Positions 53,184 through 61,013 are shown, numbered from the stretch's first letter. The stretch: DNA of 64,000 nt from an uncultured Prevotella sp. (GCA_946998205.1 CAMPYJ010000005.1:27315-91314); one strand, 5' to 3'. Program-made: numbers and translations. The notes: generated by a model from the sequence alone, not told the origin.

Positions 53184-53212
53184 TTGCATTTTGTCCTTCA
53201 ACCCATTGCCAC

Positions 53213-54052
53213 ATGATTACATTTCCATGTTCCAAAATCAATTTAGGGCTCAACGTAGTAGGCGTTCGCCCAAATGGTTATCATGACATAGAAACCGTGT
53301 TCTTCCCCATACCACTGTGCGACACGCTTGAAATAACACGCATGGACGAACAGTTCCCATCCGATAATCCGTGCGATTTGAAGATTACAGGGAACGTGCC
53401 CGACGTTCACGAAGACAACAATCTCGTCGTCCAGGCTTACCGGTTGCTGGCCAAAGACTTTCCGCTGCCGCGCGTTCACGCCCACCTTTGCAAGAAAATC
53501 CCCTCACAAGCGGGCTTGGGAGGCGGCTCGAGTGATGCAGCTTTCATGATCAAACTGCTCAATGAGCAGTTCAAACTCCATCTCACCACCGCTGAGATGG
53601 AGCGACATGCCGCCCAACTGGGTGCCGATTGCGCCTTTTTCATCACCGCCAAGCCTTCGTTTGCAACGGGAATTGGCGATCAACTCGTGCCGACAGAGCT
53701 GCCTAAAAGGTATCTTGACGGGTGTCATCTCGCACTGATTAAGCCCGACATAGCTGTCTCAACCAAAGATGCTTATGCCAAAATTGAGGTGAAAAGACCT
53801 GCCAAATGCTGCCGTGACATCACCAGTCAGCCCATAGAAACATGGAAAAACGAACTGGTGAACGACTTTGAGATACCCGTATTCAAGTTGTATCCTAAGC
53901 TGAAGCACATCAAAGAGCAGCTATACCGGCAAGGAGCCGTGTATGCAGCCATGAGCGGAAGCGGCAGTACCATCTATGGTATTTTCAAAAAAGAGCCACA
54001 AGGAATCAGCCAGTTGTTCGACGATTGCTTTACAACCGTACTTCACTTGTAG
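53213..54052 (+). CDS. ispE: 4-diphosphocytidyl-2-C-methyl-D-erythritol kinase
   Basis: GHMP kinase of the non-mevalonate isoprenoid pathway. Start 53213 (MITFPCSKINLGLNVVGVRP) matches the family, giving 279 residues; the frame back to 53174 runs through the terminator. Motif 1 is KINLGLNV, the ATP loop is PSQAGLGGGSSDAAFMIKLL, and motif 3 is YAAMSGSGSTIYGIF. It stands between maeB and a convergent MurU-like gene. Confidence 0.95.
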   Translation: MITFPCSKINLGLNVVGVRPNGYHDIETVFFPIPLCDTLEITRMDEQFPSDNPCDLKITGNVPDVHEDNNLVVQAYRLLAKDFPLPRVHAHLCKKIPSQAGLGGGSSDAAFMIKLLNEQFKLHLTTAEMERHAAQLGADCAFFITAKPSFATGIGDQLVPTELPKRYLDGCHLALIKPDIAVSTKDAYAKIEVKRPAKCCRDITSQPIETWKNELVNDFEIPVFKLYPKLKHIKEQLYRQGAVYAAMSGSGSTIYGIFKKEPQGISQLFDDCFTTVLHL

Positions 54053-54084
54053 GTATTGAGGGTTGACCAGCGCGAAGCGTCTGC

Positions 54085-54834
54085 TCACAGTTGACGCATG
54101 AACCGTTCAGCTGCATGCAGCGTTTCTTGCTTGCCAACGTCCATCAGCTTGAGGTTTGGTTCCACATGTCCGATGATGGAAACCTGATTGCACACGCTTA
54201 AATAGAAATCAATCACGCCAAAACGGTCAGGAAAAGAATTCATCCACGGAAACAACCGCGGTGAAAATGTGTGGATACCGGCAAAGGCGAGCTTCTTGCA
54301 CTGAGCCACATTCAAGTCTGGATAAGGCGAACGAACCTCTCCCGTCTTTACGTTCGTCCAACCGACCAAGCGCATGTCGTCATCAAAAAGCAGGTAACGA
54401 TTGGTGTCACGCTCGCTTACCAGCAAGGTTGCCGCAGCCTCCTTATGCGCGAGATAAAAGCGTTGAAGCTCTATGTTGCTTAGTATGTCGACATTATGAA
54501 TCAATATTCTGGCATCTCCAAACAAGGCCTTTGCTGCCTTGATGCCGCCTCCCGTATCAAGCAACTGGTTGGTTTCGTCACTGATACGCATGTCTAAGCC
54601 GAAATAATGACTTGCTTCCAAGTATCGAATGATTTGCTCAGAAAAATGATGCACGTTGACGATGACACGGCTGAAACCCGCGTCTTTTAACTTGAGCGCC
54701 ACCTGTTTGAGCAAAGGTTCTCCACCAACTTCCACCAAAGCCTTGGGCACATGGTCGGTCAACGGTTTGAGCCTGGTTCCCAAGCCCGCCGCTAAAATCA
54801 TCGCTTGCATCATATCTTGATTTTCTTTTATCAT
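54085..54834 (-). CDS. nucleotidyltransferase, MurU-like (MurNAc-1-phosphate uridylyltransferase)
   Basis: Sugar-1-phosphate nucleotidyltransferase of 249 residues; the likely start is Met8 or Met9 (MMQAMILAAGLGTRLKPL). The signature MILAAGLGTRLKPLTDHVPK followed by ALVEVGG gives the NTP-binding loop. DTGGGIKAAKALFG, LIHNVDILSNIEL and VGKQETL match MurU of Pseudomonas, which makes UDP-MurNAc from MurNAc-1-P during peptidoglycan recycling. The usual metal-binding GD in NGD reads HNVD here. It lies 65 nt downstream of an AmgK-like kinase, the partner that makes MurNAc-1-P. A mannose-1-P or glucose-1-P transferase is the alternative; the gene pair favours MurU. Confidence 0.82.
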   Translation of the reverse strand: MIKENQDMMQAMILAAGLGTRLKPLTDHVPKALVEVGGEPLLKQVALKLKDAGFSRVIVNVHHFSEQIIRYLEASHYFGLDMRISDETNQLLDTGGGIKAAKALFGDARILIHNVDILSNIELQRFYLAHKEAAATLLVSERDTNRYLLFDDDMRLVGWTNVKTGEVRSPYPDLNVAQCKKLAFAGIHTFSPRLFPWMNSFPDRFGVIDFYLSVCNQVSIIGHVEPNLKLMDVGKQETLHAAERFMRQL

Positions 54835-54899
54835 TACTTATCACTCTCACTCGTCGCAGTCAAAACCAATAGACGTTCAAGTTTTCATGCTCAAAATGG

Positions 54900-56441
54900 C
54901 TACTTCGCCTCCAACGTCTGCTGTATTTTCTGTTCACGGTGATTGATTCTTACCTCAATTCCGAATTTATCATGAATGTGTTCTGCCAAATGTTGCGCGC
55001 AATATACGCTGCGGTGCTGTCCGCCTGTACAGCCAAATGAGAATATCAAACTGGTAAATCCCCGCTCAATGTATCGTGCCACGTGATGATCGGCCAGTTG
55101 GTACACGCTTTCAAGGAAGACGAGTATCTCGCCATCATCCTCCAGGAAACGAATCACAGGCTCGTCCAAACCCGTCAAATTCTTGTAGGGTTCATATCGT
55201 CCGGGGTTGTGGGTTGACCGGCAGTCAAACACATATCCGCCCCCATTCCCCGTGGGATCTTCGGGAATACCTTTGTGATAAGAAAAACTGTTCACGCGGA
55301 CAATCAGCTCGCCTCCATCATCGTATTTGGAAAAAGTGGCGGGTCCGTCAACCGGATTGGCCTTGAATATATTGTTGTCCGTAATCTTGTAGCCGTCAGT
55401 TCTTTTCACTTTTCTCTCCTCCTTGTCGGCAAATTGGGGCAACTCCGTCAACTCTTTGAGGATGCCCATCATGTATGGATAGGGAAAGACATGCTCTCCA
55501 AGTTTTAAAAGCTCACGAAGATTCTGCATGGCAGCTGGAATTGATTGAATAAAATGTTTCTTTCGCTCGAAATACCCACGAAAGCCGTATGCTCCCAAGA
55601 CCTGCAGCGTGCGAAACAACACGAAGAGATTCAATCGCTCAACGAAATGTCTGCTCGATGGAACTTCCGTGTATTGTTTCAAAGACTCATAATAAGCAGA
55701 CACCAAATCACGACGCAATTTAAAAGGATATTTCGCTGACGCCTGCCATAGGAAGGACGCCAAGTCATAATAGAACGGGCCTTTTCTGCCCCCTTGATAA
55801 TCGATGAAATATGGATTTCCATCATCATCCAGCATCACATTGCGCGCCTGAAAATCCCGATACAAGAAACATTCCGCAGGCTCTGCCGTCAAATCCTTGG
55901 CAAACATGCGAAAGTTGGCCTCCAACATCAGCTCATGGAAATCAACACCCGTAGCTTTCAGAAAGCAATACTTGAAGTAGTTCAGGTCAAACAACACGCT
56001 TTCCACATTGAATTCGGGTTGTGGATAACATTGTTGGAAGTCGAGCCCGACGGCTCCCCTCACCTGCATTTCTGGCAATGCCTGAAGCGTTTTGGTCAAC
56101 AGCAGTTTTTCTTTCTGAGTGTATCTGCCACCGGCGTCACGGGCACACTTCAGCATGTCAAACAGCGAAGTGTGTCCCAAATCGGTCTGAAGATACCTCA
56201 GTTCATCGTCACTGACAGCCAAAATCTGAGGAACCGGAAGCTGTTTGTCCGTAAAATGCTCTGTAAGATAAACGAACGCATGATTTTCATCACGACTGGT
56301 GCCTATCACCGCTATCACCGAACGGCCTTTCTTGTTGCCGAAACGATAATAAACGCGGTTGCTGCCAGCCCCCTCCAACTTCTCTATGGTGTAGGGTTTC
56401 TCACCCGCCCATCGCGCGTAAAGTTCTATAAGTTTCTCCAT
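54900..56441 (-). CDS. AmgK-like sugar kinase fused to a RapZ C-terminal domain
   Basis: A two-domain protein of 513 residues. The start at 56441 (MEKLIELYARWAGEKPYTIE) fits kinase N-termini; the frame extends to 56501. Residues 1-330 are an aminoglycoside phosphotransferase-fold kinase like AmgK (anomeric MurNAc/GlcNAc kinase). LYRDFQARNVM carries the catalytic Asp196 and Asn201, YFIDYQGGRKGPFYYDLASF the metal Asp214. A linker of about 50 residues follows. Residues 379-500 match the C-terminal half of RapZ/YvcJ: VNSFSYHKGIPEDPTGNGGG, VFDCRSTHNPGRYEPY, TGLDEPVIRFL and SFGCTGGQHRSVYCAQHLAE. In E. coli RapZ this domain senses GlcN6P. The N-terminal P-loop half of RapZ is absent, replaced by the kinase. 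It is followed by the MurU-like gene. Confidence 0.88.
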   Translation of the reverse strand: MEKLIELYARWAGEKPYTIEKLEGAGSNRVYYRFGNKKGRSVIAVIGTSRDENHAFVYLTEHFTDKQLPVPQILAVSDDELRYLQTDLGHTSLFDMLKCARDAGGRYTQKEKLLLTKTLQALPEMQVRGAVGLDFQQCYPQPEFNVESVLFDLNYFKYCFLKATGVDFHELMLEANFRMFAKDLTAEPAECFLYRDFQARNVMLDDDGNPYFIDYQGGRKGPFYYDLASFLWQASAKYPFKLRRDLVSAYYESLKQYTEVPSSRHFVERLNLFVLFRTLQVLGAYGFRGYFERKKHFIQSIPAAMQNLRELLKLGEHVFPYPYMMGILKELTELPQFADKEERKVKRTDGYKITDNNIFKANPVDGPATFSKYDDGGELIVRVNSFSYHKGIPEDPTGNGGGYVFDCRSTHNPGRYEPYKNLTGLDEPVIRFLEDDGEILVFLESVYQLADHHVARYIERGFTSLIFSFGCTGGQHRSVYCAQHLAEHIHDKFGIEVRINHREQKIQQTLEAK

Positions 56442-56537
56442 ATATATCGCCTCTTCTCCACCTTGCCCCGCGGTTTTACGGCACATTGAACCGCAACTCA
56501 CTGGTTGACGAAAGGTGATTTAGACAGAATGACAGGG

Positions 56538-56545
56538 CAAAATTA
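56538..56545 (-). promoter_or_regulatory. -7 promoter box for the kinase-RapZ gene
   Basis: TAATTTTG on the minus strand, 96 nt before the chosen ATG (and 36 nt before the alternative ATG at 56501). Confidence 0.5.
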
Positions 56546-56641
56546 ATCATTTTTTACTGAAAAAACGGATGAACGGACAGGAAATGAAAAACATGTCATC
56601 CCTCAAGAACAGCCGCAGGCATGTTGTAAAGACCTACATAA

Positions 56642-56764
56642 AGAAAACAATCGGATGTCATCACGACACCCGATTTAAAAACAAACTACTTAAAAACTAA
56701 TCTACTAAAACAAATCAAAAATATCTGTTGTTCTTAACAATTTAGTCATCAATTTCTTAATTAT
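56642..56764 (-). ncRNA. candidate small RNA, about 120 nt
   Basis: A complete promoter-terminator unit without an ORF lies between groEL and the kinase-RapZ gene. The promoter (56769-56799) is a perfect TTTG-N19-TAACTTTG. The terminator is a stem AATCGGGTGTC / GACATCCGATT (one G-T pair, 5-nt loop; 56649-56675) followed on the minus strand by GTTTTCTTT. The body is AU-rich and largely unpaired (AATTAAGAAATTGATGACT near its 5' end), as in many regulatory RNAs. No coding potential is seen on this strand. Confidence 0.55.
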
Positions 56765-56768
56765 GTTG

Positions 56769-56799
56769 CAAAGTTACAGCTTTTTGTTTTGATTTCAAA
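56769..56799 (-). promoter_or_regulatory. perfect promoter for the candidate small RNA
   Basis: TTTG (56796-56799), a 19-nt spacer, TAACTTTG (56769-56776), all on the minus strand. Confidence 0.75.
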
Positions 56800-56850
56800 A
56801 TTATTTTGCATAAAAAAAGCGTCATCCACTCAACACACATAAAAAAAAAG

Positions 56851-56878
56851 AAGGTGCGCCCCCTATGAGACGCACCCT
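56851..56878 (-). terminator. groEL terminator
   Basis: On the minus strand AGGGTGCG pairs with CGCACCTT around a 12-nt loop and is followed by CTTTTTTTTT. Confidence 0.85.
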
Positions 56879-56904
56879 CTGTTTAATATGAATCAAAGCG
56901 ACTT

Positions 56905-58530
56905 TTACATCATTCCGCCCATGCCTGGAGCAGCCGGCATGGCAGGCTTCTCCTCGGGTTTGTCAACGATGAGACATTCCGTCGTCAAGAACATGCCTGC
57001 GATAGACGCTGCGTTCTCCAATGCCACGCGGGCAACTTTAGCCGGATCCACGATACCTTCTTTGCGCAAGTCCTCGTAAGAATCGGTACGGGCATTGTAT
57101 CCGTAGTCATCCTTGCCCTGGCGCACCTTGTCAACAACGACGGCTCCTTCGCCACCGGCGTTGGTCACAATCTGCCTAAGCGGCTCCTCGATGGCACGCT
57201 CAACGATGTTGATACCAGTCTGTTCGTCAGTGTTCACGCCCTTAACGCCCTTCAATGCGTCAAGCGCGCGGATGTAAGTGATGCCGCCACCGACAACCAC
57301 TCCTTCTTCGATGGCTGCGCGCGTCGCACACAGAGCGTCATCAACGCGGTCTTTCTTCTCTTTCATCTCCACTTCGCTGTTCGCACCTACATAAAGAACG
57401 GCTACGCCGCCAGAGAGCTTCGCCAAGCGTTCCTGCAACTTCTCCTTGTCGTATGAACTTGTGGTGTTTTCAATCTCAGCCTTTATTTGGTTGATGCGAG
57501 CCTGTATGTTCTCGCTCTGTCCGCCACCGTTGACAATCGTCGTGTTGTCCTTGGTTACGGTAACTTTATCAGCAGACCCCAGCATCTCAAGGGTAGTCTG
57601 CTCCAGCTTCAAGCCTTTCTCCTCACAGATCACCACTCCACCCGTCAAGATGGCGATGTCTTCCAGCATGGCCTTGCGGCGGTCTCCAAAGCCGGGAGCC
57701 TTAACGGCGCATATCTTCAAACCGGCGCGGAGACGGTTCACAACCAACGTTGTCAACGCCTCAGAGTCTACATCTTCCGCGATGACCAGCAACGGACGCC
57801 CGCTCTCGGCTGCCGCCTGCAGGATGGGCAAGAATTCCTTGATGTTGGATATCTTCTTTTCGTAAATCAAGATGTACGGATTCTCCATCACGCTCTCCAT
57901 CTTGTCGGTGTCGGTCACGAAGTAGCTCGACAGGTACCCGCGGTCAAACTGCATACCCTCTACCACGCCAATGTTGGTATCACGGCTCTTGCTCTCCTCA
58001 ATGGTAATCACGCCGTTCTTGCTCACCTTGCGCATGGCGTCGGCCAGGAGCTTGCCAATCTCGGGGTCGTTGTTGGCAGACACGGTGGCCACCTGTTCTA
58101 TCTTGTCGTAATTGTCACCCACTTGCTCAGCGTGCGCCTTGATATATTCAACCACGGCACTGACGGCCTTGTCGATACCGCGCTTCAAATCCATAGGGTT
58201 GGCGCCGGCGGTAACATTCTTCAGCCCCTCAGACACGATGGCCTGCGTCAGGATGGTTGCCGTCGTGGTACCGTCACCGGCATCGTCACCCGTCTTGGAA
58301 GCGACGCTCTTCACCAGCTGGGCACCGGTGTTCTCAAACGCGTTCTCCAGCTCTATTTCCTTCGCAACGGTCACACCGTCCTTGGTAATCTGCGGAGCAC
58401 CGTATTTTTTCTCTATCACAACGTTGCGACCTTTAGGCCCCAATGTAATCTTTACCGCATTAGCCAACTTGTCTACGCCCTGCTTGAGCAAGTCTCTGGC
58501 CTCTACATCGAATTTAATATCTTTTGCCAT
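56905..58530 (-). CDS. groL: chaperonin GroEL (60 kDa)
   Basis: ATP-driven folding chamber subunit. The 541 residues are full length and start MAKDIKFDVEARDLLKQGVD. The nucleotide site reads LGPKGRNVV and DGTTTATIL (Asp and Thr residues for ATP and Mg), and the C-terminus carries the GGM tail (AAPGMGGMM). It follows groES by 68 nt on the minus strand and shares its transcript. Confidence 0.98.
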   Translation of the reverse strand: MAKDIKFDVEARDLLKQGVDKLANAVKITLGPKGRNVVIEKKYGAPQITKDGVTVAKEIELENAFENTGAQLVKSVASKTGDDAGDGTTTATILTQAIVSEGLKNVTAGANPMDLKRGIDKAVSAVVEYIKAHAEQVGDNYDKIEQVATVSANNDPEIGKLLADAMRKVSKNGVITIEESKSRDTNIGVVEGMQFDRGYLSSYFVTDTDKMESVMENPYILIYEKKISNIKEFLPILQAAAESGRPLLVIAEDVDSEALTTLVVNRLRAGLKICAVKAPGFGDRRKAMLEDIAILTGGVVICEEKGLKLEQTTLEMLGSADKVTVTKDNTTIVNGGGQSENIQARINQIKAEIENTTSSYDKEKLQERLAKLSGGVAVLYVGANSEVEMKEKKDRVDDALCATRAAIEEGVVVGGGITYIRALDALKGVKGVNTDEQTGINIVERAIEEPLRQIVTNAGGEGAVVVDKVRQGKDDYGYNARTDSYEDLRKEGIVDPAKVARVALENAASIAGMFLTTECLIVDKPEEKPAMPAAPGMGGMM

Positions 58531-58598
58531 AATTTTTATATTCTGTATTTTATAGGTTCTATATCATGTTAATCATAAAAAACGCACCTTGACCTTAC

Positions 58599-58868
58599 TT
58601 ACTTGACCACGGCAAGCACGTCGCTCTGACGCATAATCAGGTAGGTTTCACCGTCAAATTCCAATTCTGTTCCGCTGTACTTTCCGTATAGTACCTCGTC
58701 ACCTTCCTTGAGCGTCATCTCCTCATCCTTCGTGCCGTTACCCACGGCAATCACCTTGCCGCGCAATGGTTTTTCTTTCGCGGTGTCCGGAATGATGATT
58801 CCACCTACTTTTTCCTCTGCTGGTGCTGGAGCAATCAACACCCTGTCTGCTAATGGTTTAACTTTCAT
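58599..58868 (-). CDS. groES: co-chaperonin GroES (10 kDa)
   Basis: Lid of the GroEL chamber. Start 58868 gives MKVKPLADRVLIAPAPAEEK and 89 residues, the Bacteroidota length; the frame back to 59102 is not used. The mobile loop is VGGIIIPDTAKEKPLRG, and DEVLYGKYSGTE and the closing DVLAVVK are conserved. It is first in the groES-groL operon and preceded by a sigma-54-type promoter with upstream palindromes. Confidence 0.97.
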   Translation of the reverse strand: MKVKPLADRVLIAPAPAEEKVGGIIIPDTAKEKPLRGKVIAVGNGTKDEEMTLKEGDEVLYGKYSGTELEFDGETYLIMRQSDVLAVVK

Positions 58869-58963
58869 AATAATAATTTTTAAGTTCTTCTGTTTTCTGT
58901 CATTGCATCTCGGGAAACGCTCATCATCGTCAGAACGCCACGCAGCGAGACTCACCCTTTCCA

Positions 58964-58980
58964 TGCGAAAAACGTGCCAA
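58964..58980 (-). promoter_or_regulatory. sigma-54-type (-24/-12) promoter of groES-groL
   Basis: On the minus strand TTGGCACGTTTTTCGCA: GG and GC are separated by exactly 10 nt, as needed for RpoN (consensus TGGCAC-N5-TTGCA; here TCGCA in the -12 box). The predicted start is near 58954, about 86 nt before the groES ATG. I did not find a convincing TTTG/TAnnTTTG promoter closer to the gene. Confidence 0.6.
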
Positions 58981-58990
58981 CTCGGCCGCA

Positions 58991-59069
58991 TGTCAGTTTT
59001 GTCAGTCTTCAGTCTGCCACTTTTGTCAGTCTGTTGCCTGTTAAATCTATTATTTGCCAAATTTGTCAG
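58991..59069 (-). promoter_or_regulatory. palindromic upstream activator sites for groES-groL
   Basis: Two near-identical dyads on the minus strand, CTGACAAAAGTGGCA (59015-59029) and CTGACAAATTTGGCA (59055-59069), start exactly 40 bp apart. Each is an imperfect CTGACA-N3-TGGCA palindrome. Two more CTGACA half-sites lie at 58991-58996 and 59000-59005. They stand 10-90 bp upstream of the -24 box, where an enhancer-binding activator would sit. Confidence 0.55.
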
Positions 59070-59597
59070 TTGATGCGTTAACCCTTCCAGTGTTGATGAC
59101 ATATCTACATAAAGAAACGTTCATGCCCATTTAGGTGGAATAGAATCAAGTGAATGATAAAACATGAAGGTCGCACCTATTGTTGATATTTTTTATCAAA
59201 TTTCGCCTCTAAAACAACACTCGTAAATATTCAATCTGGAAAAAATCAATAGGCTTGGAGGATGCATACAAGAGTTCATCATCCAAGAAAAATGATATTT
59301 TGGCGCAAAGTCAAGGACTTTTTCTCTCAATATCCATCACTTTAAAGGCCAATTCACATGGCTTTGCCGCGTAAAAGCATGCAAATAAAACCTTTAGAGC
59401 ATTGCTTTTGACTTAAAAAACCGTGTGAAACGGGCACAAAGTTTGTTCTCAAATTCGCAACATACTGTCCGTCAATCACATCCAAACCTCGCTCATATCT
59501 GGCGTATTTGCGGCGAAGTGCAGGGTTGCTGACAAACAAGCCAAGCATGAGGAGGCTGAGTGTCAAGAAAATTCACACGCATGCATCAGCATGCTCT

Positions 59598-60032
59598 TCA
59601 TGCAAAGAGTGCACCATGAGAACCACGCAAAATCTCCACTTTACTAATTCAAAATAAGTCCGTATCTAATACAGACCGGTCAAAGTATGGCATTCCGACA
59701 ACGTACGCACCCACCGACGGCGTGCTGGTTTTAGACCCTATACCCCGAATGTAAATGGGAGAATATTGGCGTGAACCATAGTCGGGCATGTAAAAGATTG
59801 CCATTCGTCCACTCAATTCATGTAGTCCATCCAATTGATTGTTTTGTATGTAGAGATTGCCCACAGAAGATTGTGACACAGGCGACAGAGCCGCTCTCTC
59901 TTGTTTGAACCCAATGACAGACACTTATCCTAAGTCATTTCCAACTTTAACGGTATCATTCTTCTCTGCCATCAATGGCACGGCTGTTGAAACAACAAAT
60001 AACATACTTGTAAAATTTATGTAAGATCTCAT
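59598..60032 (-). pseudogene. decayed TonB-dependent receptor, plug region only
   Basis: From an ATG at 60032 a signal peptide is read (MRSYINFTSMLFVVSTAVPL) and then KNDTVKVGNDLG, followed by TAA (59925-59927). The same frame goes on with VSVIGFKQERAALSPVSQSS, LSGRMAIFYMPDYGSRQYSP, IYIRGIGSKTSTPSVGAYVV, DRSVLDTDLF, then TGA (59649-59651). It then reads ISKVEILRGSHGALFA and a third stop, TGA (59598-59600). IRGIG, VGAYVVGMPYFDRS and VEILRG.HGALFA are the TonB-receptor plug motifs. Three nonsense codons in one frame and no barrel make it a pseudogene. A further open stretch on the same strand (59354-59566) may be later debris. Confidence 0.85.
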
Positions 60033-60106
60033 ATTTCAATGATTTCACATTATGAATTAAGACGTTGGAAAATTATTTTAATTTTAGCATTTATTCAATC
60101 CTTTTT

Positions 60107-60302
60107 ATAGGGCGGTCTATAAATTACCACCGTAAAGTTTTTTATGTCAGTCTTTTTACGTTTTTCATCCTGTTGCCTCTTTCTGGTTCAATTTTATTGT
60201 TCGTTCAGTCGTATAGCTCGCTATACTCCTTCACTCACAAACCAATTGACCTCAAAAAAAAGTCTCACAATCTGTCAAAGCTAATTTATAGAACCGCCCT
60301 AT
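60107..60302. mobile_element. MITE-like element, 196 bp, with terminal inverted repeats
   Basis: Left end ATAGGGCGGTCTATAAATTA (60107-60126) and right end TAATTTATAGAACCGCCCTA (60282-60301) are inverted repeats that differ by a single base gap. TATA flanks both ends and may be the target duplication. There is no ORF inside. The interior shares its left 50 bp with the fragment at 7287-7345 and its right 90 bp, reversed, with 61014-61103. The ends equal the terminal motif of the IS4-like element at 61.2 kb. Confidence 0.75.
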
Positions 60303-60477
60303 ATGGACTCTGTCCAATTGCATGTGTTCCCCAACCCTGATACTGCTAATTAAGACAAGAGATACGGCTCCGCTTACGGTCGTTTCATCACAGCGCAGAG
60401 CCGACCATTGATTGTTAAAAAAAGACAAAATAGTAATATTTATTGCACTTGTATAACTGTCTTCCAAGATTTATTCG

Positions 60478-60485
60478 TACATTTG
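60478..60485 (+). promoter_or_regulatory. -7 promoter box for tRNA-Lys(TTT)
   Basis: TACATTTG, 32 nt before the tRNA. Confidence 0.6.
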
Positions 60486-60517
60486 CACTCGCTTAAAGAA
60501 AATAAGCTATACGGTTA

Positions 60518-60590
60518 GACTCGCTAGCTCAGTTGGTAGAGCACAACACTTTTAATGTTGGGGTCATGGGTTCGAACCCCATGCGAGTCA
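60518..60590 (+). tRNA. tRNA-Lys (anticodon TTT)
   Basis: Acceptor GACTCGC / GCGAGTC with discriminator A, D-arm AGCTCAGTTGGTAGAGC, anticodon stem CAACA/TGTTG around CTTTTAA (anticodon TTT), T-arm TGGGTTCGAACCCCA. No CCA is encoded. It complements the two CTT genes at 19.9 kb. Confidence 0.95.
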
Positions 60591-60603
60591 CAAAGTACTA
60601 AAA

Positions 60604-60635
60604 AAAAGAGGATTTCAGCAATGAAGTCCTCTTTT
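60604..60635 (+). terminator. terminator of tRNA-Lys(TTT)
   Basis: AAAAGAGGA (60604-60612) pairs with TCCTCTTTT (60627-60635). Confidence 0.8.
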
Positions 60636-60686
60636 CCGTTTATACAAGCCACCTGTTAGCTAAGTTGCACATTTAGAGGAAGTTAG

Positions 60687-60818
60687 AATCATTACAAACA
60701 AGCGGCTCATAAAGGTGGCAGTGTGCTCTCTATCAAACAACTGCAAAACTTCATGAATGAAAAAGAACGAGCTCAAGTTTCGGATTTAGAATTCAAGCAG
60801 TTTGAGCATACTATCTAA
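60687..60818 (+). pseudogene. 3' fragment of an unknown gene
   Basis: An open frame begins after a TAG and reads NHYKQAAHKGGSVLSIKQLQ, NFMNEKERAQVSDLEFKQFE, HTI, stop. The composition is protein-like but there is no start or promoter, so it looks like the tail of a lost gene. Part of it is one arm of the 21-bp inverted repeat described at 60772. I do not recognise the family. Confidence 0.35.
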
Positions 60819-61013
60819 GTGCAGCCAATCTCTTGTCATTTTCAATAATTTGGATGGTCAGTTCATCGGAGTCAGCACCAATGAGTTCTGAAACGACGGC
60901 TACCACCTCTATTATGATTGCCCATATCTTTTCAACCTCCGTCAGTTCGTGAACTCCGAGATACATGTCACCGAACAGTCCTCCTATGGTGTCATAGTCG
61001 AGTGTTCTTTTTA
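60811..61013 (-). pseudogene. 3' fragment of an unknown gene, cut by a MITE-like repeat
   Basis: On the minus strand the frame reads TLDYDTIGGLFGDMYLGVHE, LTEVEKIWAIIIEVVAVVSE, LIGADSDELTIQIIENDKRL, AALR, stop. It runs without a start into the repeat that begins at 61013. The acidic, helical composition suggests a real protein end. It converges with the fragment on the plus strand and overlaps it by 8 nt. Confidence 0.45.

Noticed and set aside
58869..59102. N-terminal extension of GroES from the longer frame
   Set aside because: The frame runs through the promoter and activator repeats; GroES proteins start at MKVKPLADRV.
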